In this document: one piece after another, positions 1 to 6,298 of the stretch | How the letters are laid out: every line of letters starts with the position of its first letter | How positions within the stretch are numbered: the stretch's first letter is position 1 | Assembly (NCBI GenBank): GCA_020446665.1 | Contig: JAGREF010000130.1 | Location: 1 to 6,298, forward strand | Length of the DNA: 6,298 nucleotides | From: Sphingomonadaceae bacterium | GTDB lineage: Bacteria; Pseudomonadota; Alphaproteobacteria; Sphingomonadales; Sphingomonadaceae | Direction: 5' to 3' | Made by a program: the position numbers and the translations under genes | The notes under the pieces: generated by a model | Databases searched by the model: none | What the model saw: the letters and a program-made list of their open reading frames with translations, nothing else | Told to the model about the DNA's origin: nothing

Positions 1-525
1 GTCAGCTATACCTGCCCGCATTGCGCCCATTTCGCCCGCGATGGCGATGCAGCGCTGCAATTCAGCTATGTCGGTTCAGGCAGGGTGCAACTGGAGGTCC
101 GCCATTTCGTACGCGACGTGGTGGACCTGACCGCTGCCATGCTCACCAATTGCGGTGCTCCGGCAAAGTTTCCACGCAATCACGCAGCCTTCATGCTCGG
201 CCAGGAAAAATGGCTACCCAAGGCCGCCAGCGCCACGCAGGCGCAGCAACAGCGCTGGTTTACCGGCGCACCTGCTGCCCGCCATCGCGCTATTGCCAGC
301 GACCTTGGTTTCTACGAGATCATGAGCAGTCGTGGCTACACCAGGACGCAGGTCGATGCTTGCCTCGCCGACAGCGCCATGTCGCAGCGACTGGTGGATA
401 ATACTGTGAAAGATGCCAAGGCACTTGATATCAAGGGAACACCCAGCTTCGCCATCAATGGCGTCCTGTTGGACGGTGTCCATGACTGGCAGAGCCTGCA
501 ACCCCGGCTTGACGCCAAATTCTAG
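1..525 (+). CDS. DsbA-like thioredoxin-fold protein, C-terminal part (start lies before the window)
   Basis: The reading frame is open from the first base and ends at TAG 523-525, giving 174 visible residues. It opens right at a thioredoxin-type active site, C-P-H-C at visible residues 5-8, the same CXXC as in DsbA. The cis-proline loop typical of the fold is visible as K-G-T-P-S-F (Pro at 148), followed by A-I-N-G. Between them lies the helical insertion that marks DsbA-like proteins. Two further cysteines, in N-C-G-A-P (51) and A-C-L-A-D (121), match cysteines of the next gene, so the two are probably paralogues. By family, such proteins form or shuffle disulfides in periplasmic proteins; the signal peptide would lie in the missing N-terminus. 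Whether it acts as oxidase, reductase or isomerase cannot be told. The family call is firm; the exact function is not. Confidence 0.9.
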   Translation, partial: VSYTCPHCAHFARDGDAALQFSYVGSGRVQLEVRHFVRDVVDLTAAMLTNCGAPAKFPRNHAAFMLGQEKWLPKAASATQAQQQRWFTGAPAARHRAIASDLGFYEIMSSRGYTRTQVDACLADSAMSQRLVDNTVKDAKALDIKGTPSFAINGVLLDGVHDWQSLQPRLDAKF

Positions 526-543
526 CCCGCAAAGGGCGCTTTT
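525..543 (+). terminator. Weak terminator-like hairpin directly after the first DsbA-like gene
   Basis: The last base of the stop codon begins a 4-bp GC stem, GCCC (525-528) with GGGC (534-537), around the loop GCAAA. GC and a run of four T (540-543) follow. This resembles a rho-independent terminator, but the stem is short and the T run is brief, so termination may be partial or absent. If it works, it would separate the first DsbA-like gene from the second DsbA-smc pair. Confidence 0.3.
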
Positions 544-631
544 CCGGCGGACAAGCTGTGGATAGCGGCATGCCCCGTCAAATCCGCGCTTCAACCCTGC
601 CCTACCATCGGTTAGCTTCACCCGATTAATC

Positions 632-638
632 AGAAGGA
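632..638 (+). promoter_or_regulatory. Ribosome binding site of the DsbA-like lipoprotein gene
   Basis: AGAAGGA ends 10 nt before the ATG at 649. It supports that start, which is also the one that gives a proper lipoprotein signal peptide. The 123-bp gap (526-648) shows no convincing promoter boxes. Confidence 0.65.
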
Positions 639-648
639 TTGCCTCCCC

Positions 649-1401
649 ATGAATGCTTTTCGCCGCATTGCCCTTGCCTCCCTTGCTGCGCCACTGGCGC
701 TTGGCCTGGCTGCCTGCTCTGACAGCGAGACAGCTGACGGTGAGATTGCAGAGGGTGAGGCCATTGCAGCCATCCCTGCACCTGATGGCACGACATGGAC
801 GGATACGGTCGCGGTCAGTGACTATGATGGCTATGTGATGGGTAACCCCGATGCGCCGATTAAGGTCATCGAATATGGCTCGCTGACCTGCGGTGCCTGT
901 GCGGCCTTTGCGGCTGACGGTATCGAGCCGTTGCGGGACAAATATGTTGCCAGCGGCGTGGTAAGCTACGAATTACGCAACCAGGTACACAATGGTCTGG
1001 ATCTGGTGCTCGCCCGCCTCGTCCGGTGCGGCGCTCCGGAAAGCTTCCATCCTTTGTCGGAACAGGTCTGGCTTAACCTCGAATCTGTTTTCGAAGGCGC
1101 GAACAAGAACCCGCAAGTTCTGGAACAGGCGATGAGCCTTCCTGAAGACCAGCGCTTTGTCGCCGTTGCACAGGGCACCGGCCTGCTTGATTTCTTCGCC
1201 GCGCGCGGTCTTCCGACAGACCAGGCACGGGCTTGCCTGGCTGACAGCGCATCGGTGATGGCTATTGCTGAACGTTCCGATACGCAGTCGAAGGAACTGG
1301 AAGTGTCCGGCACCCCCACTTTCTTCATCAATGGCAAGAATATCGGTACCCAGAACTGGGTTTCGCTCGAACCCATGCTACAACGCGCTGGCGCCCGTTA
1401 A
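649..1401 (+). CDS. DsbA-family thiol-disulfide protein, predicted lipoprotein
   Basis: This 250-residue protein has a lipoprotein signal peptide: Arg5-Arg6, a hydrophobic stretch 7-22 and a lipobox L-A-A-C with the lipidated Cys at 23. Residue +2 is Ser, which in E. coli would favour the outer membrane, though that rule is uncertain in alphaproteobacteria. An acidic, alanine-rich tether (about 24-48) leads to the thioredoxin fold. The active site is C-G-A-C (81-84), the cis-proline is Pro223 in S-G-T-P-T-F, followed by F-I-N-G, and a helical insertion lies between. Extra cysteines at 127 (R-C-G-A-P) and 196 (A-C-L-A-D) align with those of the upstream gene. It should act in the periplasm, membrane-anchored, on disulfides of exported proteins; redox direction and substrates are unknown. 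It sits 27 bp before smc, an arrangement I know from other alphaproteobacteria, and is probably cotranscribed with it. The Arg pair lacks the rest of a Tat motif. Confidence 0.92.
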   Translation: MNAFRRIALASLAAPLALGLAACSDSETADGEIAEGEAIAAIPAPDGTTWTDTVAVSDYDGYVMGNPDAPIKVIEYGSLTCGACAAFAADGIEPLRDKYVASGVVSYELRNQVHNGLDLVLARLVRCGAPESFHPLSEQVWLNLESVFEGANKNPQVLEQAMSLPEDQRFVAVAQGTGLLDFFAARGLPTDQARACLADSASVMAIAERSDTQSKELEVSGTPTFFINGKNIGTQNWVSLEPMLQRAGAR

Positions 1402-1428
1402 GCGCGGCGCAAGGGGGGCAGGAATTCG

Positions 1429-4400
1429 ATGAAGATCTCGAAGCTCAAGCTGAGCGGCTTCAAGAGCTTCGTCGAACCTGCCGAACTGCGCATTGAGCCC
1501 GGCCTGACCGGGGTTGTCGGCCCTAATGGCTGCGGCAAATCCAACCTGCTGGAGGCGATCCGCTGGGTCATGGGCGAAAATTCGCCTAAATCGATGCGCT
1601 CCGGCGGGATGGAAGATGTGATCTTTGCCGGCACCGCCCAGCGCCCGCAGCGCGATTTTGCGGAAGTGGTCCTGCATGGCGAAAGCGAAAATGGCGACGA
1701 ACTGGAAGTCGTCCGCCGGATTGAGCGCGGGGCAGGCAGCGCCTATCGCCTGAATGGCAGTGATGTTCGCGCAAAAGACATTGCGCTTACCTTTGCCGAT
1801 GCTGCAACTGGCGCACATTCCCCCGCCCTTGTCAGTCAGGGCAAGATCGCACAGGTAATCGCAGCCAAGCCGACCGAGCGGCGGATGATGCTGGAAGAGG
1901 CGGCGGGGATTGCGGGCCTGCACGTCCGACGCAAGGATGCGGAGAGCAAGCTGCGCCAGACGGAAACCAACCTCGCCCGGCTGGAAGACCTGATGGCGGG
2001 GCTCGACAGCCAGATTTCCAGCCTGCGGCGACAGGCAAAACAGGCAGAGCGTTACAAGGCACTGACAGAGCAAATCCAGCATGCGGAGGCACGGCTGCTC
2101 TTTGCCCGCTGGCGCGATGCGGCCGCAGCAGCAGATGCCGCGCGCAAGGCCGCGCAGGCAGCGGATGCCAGGGTCGAAGAGTGCCAGCAAGCTACAACTA
2201 TGGCGCAAAAGGCGCAGCATGAAGCCGCACAGACCCTCGCCGAAGCGCGCGAGGAACAGGCGGATAGGCGCGATGATGCCAGCGCGCATGGGCACCGAAT
2301 GGCAGCGCTCACCAGCCAGCTGGAAGCTGCAGAGCAACGGCTGGCCGACCTTGACCGCCAGAAGCAGCGGCTGGAAGAAGACCGGGTCGACGCGGACCGC
2401 ATGACGCAGGATGCGGCGCAGGCCCTCTCCCGGCTGGAAAAGGACCTGGCCGAGAATGTGAAAACTCTGGAAACGGACGAAGCCTATCGCCCGTCACTGG
2501 TGATCGCCGCGGAGAAGGCAGAACGGACCAGCCGGGCGGCAGAACTTGCGCTGGCAAAGGCGACAGCGGACCATGCCGGTGTCGAAGCCGAATGGCGGGT
2601 GGCAGAATCGGAGCTGGCACAAACCCAGTCACGGATCGACCGTCTGGATGCCGAGATGCACCGCCAGCAGGAAATCCGCGCAACTCTCGCCGAACAAGGC
2701 GATCCTGTCTTGGCCGTCGAGCAAGCTCAGGCTGGCGTGGAACAGGCAGGCAAAGTTCTGGCGCAAGCCCGGGCCGCACTCGAAGCCATGCAGGGGCGCA
2801 AGGGAGAATTGCAGGCGATTCGTGATGAAGCCGCCAGCGCTTTCGCTTCCGCCAAGGCTGATCTGGCAGGGATCGAACGCGAATACACCGCTTTGGCACG
2901 TGACCGGGAAGCCCGCGCGCGGCAAGCCAAGGGGCGCGAAGGTTTGCCAACAGCGCTGGACCTCATGCGGGCTCAGCCGGGCTATGAACGCGCACTGGCG
3001 GCTGTGCTTGGCCGCGATGCCAAGGCACCCGTGGGCAAGCCCGCAGACGGCAAGGAAGGACGTTTCTGGACAGGCGGTGCTGCGCCCTCCCCCGTTGCCG
3101 ACAATCTCGCTCTTCATGTCCCCGGCTGCCCGCCCGAACTGGCCGCGAGGCTGGCGCTGGTCCATGTTGCAGACAGCGATGACGGCCGGTTGCTGGGCCC
3201 CGGCGAATGGCTCGTCACCAAGAGCGGGCATCTGCGCCGGTGGGATGGCTTTGTCGCGCGCGGCGAAGGTGCTGCAGAAGCGGCACGGCTGGAAGCGGAG
3301 AATCGGCTAGCAGAGCTGGAAAGCCAGCTTCCCGCCCTGCGCGAAGCGGCGCAGACGGCGGAAACCTCCCAGCAATCCGCACAGGAAGAGCTTTATTCGC
3401 TGCAGCGCGAGTTGATCGGTGCGGAGCGGATGGTTGGCGAAAGCGCGGAGGCAGAGAGGCAGGCCCTGCGCGTCCTCGATCAGGCTGAGGCGGCGCGGGA
3501 ACGCCATGCCAGCAAGTTGGCCGAGCTGGCGGCAAATTCGCAGGATCTGGCTGAGCGCCGCAAGCAGGTCGAAGGAGAATTCTCCAGCGCGCAGGAAAAG
3601 CTCGCCTCTCTCCCCTCGCAGGATGCCGGCCGGGCAACACTGGATGCTGCGCAAGCCAGGAATGAAGCGGCACGCAGCCTGATGCAGGCGAGTGCAGCAG
3701 AACTGGCATCGCATGATCAGGCGCTGGCCGTGGCGCGCGAACGGGTGGCCGCCCAGCGCACAGACATGACGAGCTGGCAGACCCGCGCCGGGGACGCCGC
3801 CCGCCGCCTGTCGGATATGGGCCGCCGGTTCGAAGAGATTGAAGAAGAGCGCGCGGTGTTCGCAGCCAAGCCTGAAGGGCTGATGCGCGAGATCGAACAA
3901 GGTGACGCGGTGCGTGAACGGCTCAGCGCAGAGCTTGCCAAGGCTGAAGCAGCGGTAGCCGAAATGCAGGCCCGCGCAGAACAGGCCGATCGGGCCTTTG
4001 CCACCGCGAACGAAACGCTTGCTACTGCGCGTGAAAACCGGGCTGGGCTGGCTGCACGCGCTGAAAATGAGGAAGCCCGCCGCAGCGAAATGGCACGCAT
4101 CTCCGGCGAACGATTCCAATGCCCCCCGCCTTTGCTGGCTGAACGGTTCAACTTTGACGCGGGGGAAGTGCGCAATTCGGCGCTGGAATCAGAGGAAATG
4201 GACCGGCTCTCCGCCAGCCGAGAACGGATTGGCCCGGTCAATCTGGTCGCTGCGGAAGAGCTGGAAAAGCTGGAAGAACAGCATGGCTCCAGCGCGGCGG
4301 AGCAGGCAGAACTGGTCGAGGCCGTCAACCGCCTGCGCGGATCCATCGGCAATCTCAACCGCGAAGGGCGCGAACGGCTGCGGGCAGCCTTTGAACAGGT

Positions 4401-4851
4401 TGATGCGCATTTCCGCGTGCTCTTTACCCGCCTGTTCGAAGGTGGCGCAGCCCATCTGGCACTGGTCGACAGCGACGACCCGCTGGAGGCAGGCCTCGAA
4501 ATCTACGCGCAGCCGCCGGGCAAGAAACTGCAATCGCTCACGCTACTGTCAGGCGGGGAACAGGCGCTGACAGCCACTGCGCTGATTTTCGCGCTGTTCC
4601 TGACCAATCCCGCCCCGATCTGCGTGCTGGACGAAGTCGATGCGCCGCTCGACGATGCCAATATTGACCGCTTCTGCGATCTGCTCGACTGGATGGTCGG
4701 AGAGACGGAGACCCGCTATCTGATCGTCACGCACAACGCGGTTACGATGAGCCGCATGCACCGCCTGTTTGGTGTGACCATGATCGAAAAGGGGGTGAGC
4801 CGTCTGGTCAGCGTGGACCTGCATGCCGCAGAAGAACTCGTCGCAGCATAG
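1429..4851 (+). CDS. smc: Chromosome segregation protein SMC (condensin ATPase)
   Basis: Complete SMC, 1140 residues, the usual bacterial length. It dimerises and, with ScpA and ScpB (not in this window), uses ATP to extrude DNA loops and align chromosome arms in the cytoplasm. N-terminal head about 1-160: Walker A G-P-N-G-C-G-K-S at 31-38 (Lys37), Arg57 in the M-R-S-G-G loop, Q-loop S-Q-G-K-I at 136-140, and the E-E-A-A-G-I motif at 156-161. Coiled coil about 165-500, hinge about 505-612, returning coil from about 613. A Pro-containing break at 898-901 and G-P-V-N at 935-938 lie near the joint. C-terminal head from about 985: signature L-S-G-G-E at 1040-1044, Walker B with Asp1068-Glu1069, D-loop around 1072-1076, and switch His1102. 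All ATPase residues are present, so it should be active. The hinge is short and lacks the canonical double glycine. The ATG at 1429 follows a purine-rich ribosome site (1412-1423) and opens with the family's M-K-I-S-K-L-K-L-S-G-F-K-S-F. Confidence 0.98.
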   Translation: MKISKLKLSGFKSFVEPAELRIEPGLTGVVGPNGCGKSNLLEAIRWVMGENSPKSMRSGGMEDVIFAGTAQRPQRDFAEVVLHGESENGDELEVVRRIERGAGSAYRLNGSDVRAKDIALTFADAATGAHSPALVSQGKIAQVIAAKPTERRMMLEEAAGIAGLHVRRKDAESKLRQTETNLARLEDLMAGLDSQISSLRRQAKQAERYKALTEQIQHAEARLLFARWRDAAAAADAARKAAQAADARVEECQQATTMAQKAQHEAAQTLAEAREEQADRRDDASAHGHRMAALTSQLEAAEQRLADLDRQKQRLEEDRVDADRMTQDAAQALSRLEKDLAENVKTLETDEAYRPSLVIAAEKAERTSRAAELALAKATADHAGVEAEWRVAESELAQTQSRIDRLDAEMHRQQEIRATLAEQGDPVLAVEQAQAGVEQAGKVLAQARAALEAMQGRKGELQAIRDEAASAFASAKADLAGIEREYTALARDREARARQAKGREGLPTALDLMRAQPGYERALAAVLGRDAKAPVGKPADGKEGRFWTGGAAPSPVADNLALHVPGCPPELAARLALVHVADSDDGRLLGPGEWLVTKSGHLRRWDGFVARGEGAAEAARLEAENRLAELESQLPALREAAQTAETSQQSAQEELYSLQRELIGAERMVGESAEAERQALRVLDQAEAARERHASKLAELAANSQDLAERRKQVEGEFSSAQEKLASLPSQDAGRATLDAAQARNEAARSLMQASAAELASHDQALAVARERVAAQRTDMTSWQTRAGDAARRLSDMGRRFEEIEEERAVFAAKPEGLMREIEQGDAVRERLSAELAKAEAAVAEMQARAEQADRAFATANETLATARENRAGLAARAENEEARRSEMARISGERFQCPPPLLAERFNFDAGEVRNSALESEEMDRLSASRERIGPVNLVAAEELEKLEEQHGSSAAEQAELVEAVNRLRGSIGNLNREGRERLRAAFEQVDAHFRVLFTRLFEGGAAHLALVDSDDPLEAGLEIYAQPPGKKLQSLTLLSGGEQALTATALIFALFLTNPAPICVLDEVDAPLDDANIDRFCDLLDWMVGETETRYLIVTHNAVTMSRMHRLFGVTMIEKGVSRLVSVDLHAAEELVAA

Positions 4852-4890
4852 CGATTGAGGAACTCGCGCGCCCTGCGGAGTGACCAAAGA

Positions 4891-5331
4891 TTACAGAGCT
4901 GCGGCCAGCTTTTCCCGAATATCCTTGAGGCGCTCGATAATTTCACTTCGGGAAAGGGCGGCATCGTCTTCCGTGACGTTGTCGCTCTCAGCGTTACTCT
5001 CCACCAGAGGAGTAGTTTCAGCGGCCGCCACTTCATCTTCATCGCGATCAAGCACCGTTGCCTCTGCAACAGCAGGCTCTTCCAGCGCCTGTTTAGCGCC
5101 TTTGAGCGTATAGCCCTGCTTGTTCACAAGCTCGTCGATCCGCTGGATCAGCGCGACGTCTTCCGGCCGGTAATAACGACGGCCACCGCTGCGCTTGAGC
5201 GGGTCAAGCATCGGGAATTGCTGTTCCCAATAGCGCAGCACATGGCTCTTGATATCAAGCGCCTTGCTCACTTCACCGATCGTGCGAAGCGCGCCCTCTT
5301 CCTTGCCGTCGTCAAATTCCAGGTCAGACAT
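4891..5331 (-). CDS. MerR-family transcriptional regulator without an effector domain
   Basis: This 146-residue protein has a MerR-type winged helix at about 16-80: R-T-I-G-E-V-S-K-A-L-D-I, then V-L-R-Y-W-E-Q-Q-F-P, and the wing K-R-S-G-G-R-R-Y-Y-R-P-E-D-V at 46-59. The rest is a strongly acidic, probably disordered linker (about 84-127) and a short amphipathic helix R-S-E-I-I-E-R-L-K-D-I-R-E-K-L (128-142) that could support dimerisation. There is no cysteine in the whole protein, so metal or thiol sensing as in MerR, CueR or SoxR is ruled out, and no ligand-binding domain is visible. It starts 8 bp after the ihfA stop codon. The only Shine-Dalgarno-like bases (AAGGG, 5344-5348) lie inside ihfA and 12 nt from the ATG, so translation is probably coupled to ihfA. 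The ihfA-merR pair is a familiar alphaproteobacterial arrangement. Target promoters are unknown. The family call is firm; the role is not. Confidence 0.92.
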   Translation of the reverse strand: MSDLEFDDGKEEGALRTIGEVSKALDIKSHVLRYWEQQFPMLDPLKRSGGRRYYRPEDVALIQRIDELVNKQGYTLKGAKQALEEPAVAEATVLDRDEDEVAAAETTPLVESNAESDNVTEDDAALSRSEIIERLKDIREKLAAAL

Positions 5332-5339
5332 AAATGCGA

Positions 5340-5636
5340 TCAGCCCTTGGCAATGCGGTCCTTGAGCAACTGGCTCGCCCGGAAGGTCATTACCCGGCGC
5401 GGGGTGATCGGAACTTCCACGCCGGTCTTGGGGTTCCGGCCAATGCGTTCCTTTTTGTCGCGCAGGACAAAGCTTCCAAAACCGGAAATCTTGACGTTCT
5501 CGCCCTTTTCCAGCGCGTTCGACATGTGATCGAGGATCGCCTCAACCATGGAGAGCGATTCCGCACGGGAGAAGCCCATCTTGCGATTGACGGTCTCGGC
5601 CAGGTCGGCCCGGGTCAAAGTTCCAACAGAGCGCAT
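5340..5636 (-). CDS. ihfA: Integration host factor subunit alpha
   Basis: This 98-residue DNA-bending protein of the HU/IHF family pairs with IHF beta (encoded elsewhere) to kink DNA sharply in promoters, recombination sites and replication origins. The N-terminal helices begin [10 protein letters not shown] (7-16). The body has [11 protein letters not shown] (50-60), and the arm R-N-P-K-T-G (67-72) carries Pro69, the residue that intercalates between base pairs. The following [11 protein letters not shown] is typical of IHF alpha rather than HU. The start chosen is the ATG at 5634-5636, because a strong ribosome site lies 6 nt upstream. An upstream in-frame TTG (5652-5654) would add six residues but would put that ribosome site inside the coding region. 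It lies between fabH and a merR gene on the same strand, and a likely promoter of its own precedes it. Confidence 0.96.
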   Translation of the reverse strand: MRSVGTLTRADLAETVNRKMGFSRAESLSMVEAILDHMSNALEKGENVKISGFGSFVLRDKKERIGRNPKTGVEVPITPRRVMTFRASQLLKDRIAKG

Positions 5637-5642
5637 CGGCAA

Positions 5643-5650
5643 TCCTCCCT
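5643..5650 (-). promoter_or_regulatory. Ribosome binding site that fixes the ihfA start
   Basis: Read on the minus strand this is AGGGAGGA, an almost ideal Shine-Dalgarno sequence with 6 nt before the ATG at 5636. It argues against the longer version starting at TTG (5654), whose coding region would contain this site. Confidence 0.85.
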
Positions 5651-5674
5651 GCAATCAGCACCTTGCAATGCTTT

Positions 5675-5703
5675 AGCTAAGTCTATCGGTTTACGTCTGT
5701 CAA
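5675..5703 (-). promoter_or_regulatory. Probable housekeeping promoter of ihfA-merR
   Basis: On the minus strand, a perfect -35 box TTGACA (5698-5703) is followed after 17 nt by TTAGCT (5675-5680), or after 18 nt by TAGCTA. The -10 box is poor against TATAAT, but the overlapping GCTAAAGC resembles the Caulobacter housekeeping -10 pattern GCTANAWC in seven of eight places, though its distance from the -35 box is larger than usual. Transcription from here would give a leader of about 30 nt before ihfA. The 119-bp gap between fabH and ihfA (5637-5755) otherwise shows no gene and no clear terminator, so read-through from fabH may add to this promoter. Confidence 0.5.
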
Positions 5704-5755
5704 CGCAATTGGAGGCAAGGATTTACGCGGTTTTCACCAAGGCAATGCTGGCATC

Positions 5756-6298
5756 CTACATCCGCGCCAGGCTGGCACCCCAGGTAAAGCCGCCGCCCAT
5801 GGCTTCGAACATCACCAGATCACCGGGTTTGATCCGCCCGTCGCGCCATGCCGTATCAAACGCCAAGGGCACGGATGCGGCGGACGTATTGGCATGCTGG
5901 TCCACCGTGACGACAACTTTCTCAGCAGGCAGATTCAGCTTACGCGCTGTCGCATCAAGGATGCGGGCATTGGCCTGATGCGGCACGACCCAGTCGATCT
6001 GGTCAGCGGAAACACCCGCATCATCAAGCACTTCATTGAGAACACTCGAAAGGTTTACCACCGCATGGCGGAACACTTCGCGGCCCTTCATGCGCAATTT
6101 GCCGACCGTGCCGGTGGTCGATGGGCCGCCATCGACATAGAGCAGTTCATTATGCCTGCCATCGGCATGAAGCCGTGAAGTGATGATGCCGGGACCATCT
6201 TCTGCGACCTCTTGCGCTTCCAGCACCAGAGCGCCTGCCCCGTCGCCGAAAAGCACACATGTCGTCCGGTCTTCCCAGTCGAGGATGCGGCTGAATGT
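5756..6298 (-). CDS. fabH: Beta-ketoacyl-ACP synthase III (FabH), C-terminal part (start lies beyond the window)
   Basis: The frame is open from the right edge to the stop codon at 5756-5758, giving the last 180 residues of a protein that is usually about 320 long. FabH condenses acetyl-CoA (or another short acyl-CoA) with malonyl-ACP in the cytoplasm to begin type II fatty acid synthesis. Two of the three catalytic residues are visible: His in V-P-H-Q-A-N-A-R (codon 5978-5980) and Asn in Q-H-A-N-T-S-A-A-S (codon 5888-5890), matching E. coli His244 and Asn274. The Arg five residues after the His matches the ACP-contacting Arg249. The catalytic cysteine lies in the missing N-terminal part. Also typical are L-F-G-D-G-A-G-A near the right edge and the end [10 protein letters not shown]. 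In related bacteria plsX usually precedes fabH, which would place it just outside the window. Confidence 0.97.
   Translation of the reverse strand, partial: TFSRILDWEDRTTCVLFGDGAGALVLEAQEVAEDGPGIITSRLHADGRHNELLYVDGGPSTTGTVGKLRMKGREVFRHAVVNLSSVLNEVLDDAGVSADQIDWVVPHQANARILDATARKLNLPAEKVVVTVDQHANTSAASVPLAFDTAWRDGRIKPGDLVMFEAMGGGFTWGASLARM

Noticed and set aside
557..565. DnaA-box-like 9-mer in the gap between the two DsbA-like genes (CTATCCACA on the minus strand)
   Set aside because: It has one mismatch to TTATCCACA and stands alone. About one such match is expected by chance in a window of this size, and there is no AT-rich or origin-like context.
1378..2337. Minus-strand open frame of 319 codons overlapping the end of the DsbA-like gene and the start of smc
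   Set aside because: It lies wholly opposite two firmly identified genes, has a cysteine-rich composition unlike a folded protein, and shows no recognisable domain. Long antisense frames are expected in GC-rich coding DNA.
2309..4358. Several long open frames opposite or out of frame with smc (for example 2309-2950, 3307-4119, 3717-4358 on the minus strand)
   Set aside because: They are rich in Arg, Ser, Pro or Ala in ways that mirror the smc codons, have no domains, and smc is intact through the whole stretch.
4862..4881. Imperfect hairpin between smc and merR (ACTCGC with GCGGAGT, one bulged base)
   Set aside because: The stem is short and bulged, and neither strand has a T run after it, so it is not a credible intrinsic terminator.
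5697..5713. Possible IHF binding site near the ihfA promoter (autoregulation)
   Set aside because: The TCAA core is present, but the downstream TTR element is out of register by one base and the first positions do not fit WATCAANNNNTTR.
5665..5749. Repeated 8-mer GCAATGCT (5665-5672 and 5742-5749) in and around the gap before ihfA
   Set aside because: Two copies of an 8-mer 77 bp apart, one on each side of the likely promoter, could be an operator pair, but there is no wider similarity or dyad symmetry to support it.
4855..5978. Plus-strand open frames of 224 and 214 codons (4855-5529 and 5334-5978)
   Set aside because: They run opposite the merR, ihfA and fabH genes, whose families are clear from conserved motifs; no family features were seen in the plus-strand products.

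Overview
The window looks like ordinary core chromosome from an alphaproteobacterium, most likely Sphingomonadales and possibly Erythrobacteraceae. I base this on a GC-rich base composition (roughly 60% by eye), the style of the SMC protein (short hinge with an R-R-W-D-G-F motif), and two gene arrangements I know from alphaproteobacteria: a DsbA-like gene directly before smc, and fabH-ihfA-merR in a row. No database search was possible, so the taxonomy is inference.

Left part, plus strand (1-4851): the C-terminal part of a DsbA-like thioredoxin-fold protein with a CPHC active site (start outside the window), then a complete DsbA-like lipoprotein with a CGAC active site, then a complete smc gene of 1140 codons. 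The second DsbA-like gene and smc are only 27 bp apart and are probably cotranscribed. The two DsbA-like proteins share extra cysteines beyond CXXC and look like tandem paralogues. They would act in the cell envelope on protein disulfides; SMC is the cytoplasmic condensin ATPase that organises and segregates the chromosome. Their linkage is positional, and no functional link is evident.

Right part, minus strand (4891-6298), reading leftward: the C-terminal 180 residues of FabH (beta-ketoacyl-ACP synthase III, starter enzyme of type II fatty acid synthesis), then ihfA (integration host factor alpha subunit), then a small MerR-type regulator 8 bp after it. ihfA has a strong Shine-Dalgarno site that fixes its start and a likely promoter with a perfect TTGACA -35 box in the 119-bp gap after fabH. 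smc and the merR gene converge with only 39 bp between their stop codons.

I see no mobile element, CRISPR array, RNA gene, phage gene or defence gene, and no sign of a previously undescribed system. The points worth a second look are modest: the paired DsbA-like paralogues with a second cysteine pair, the reduced SMC hinge, and the effector-less MerR protein coupled to ihfA.
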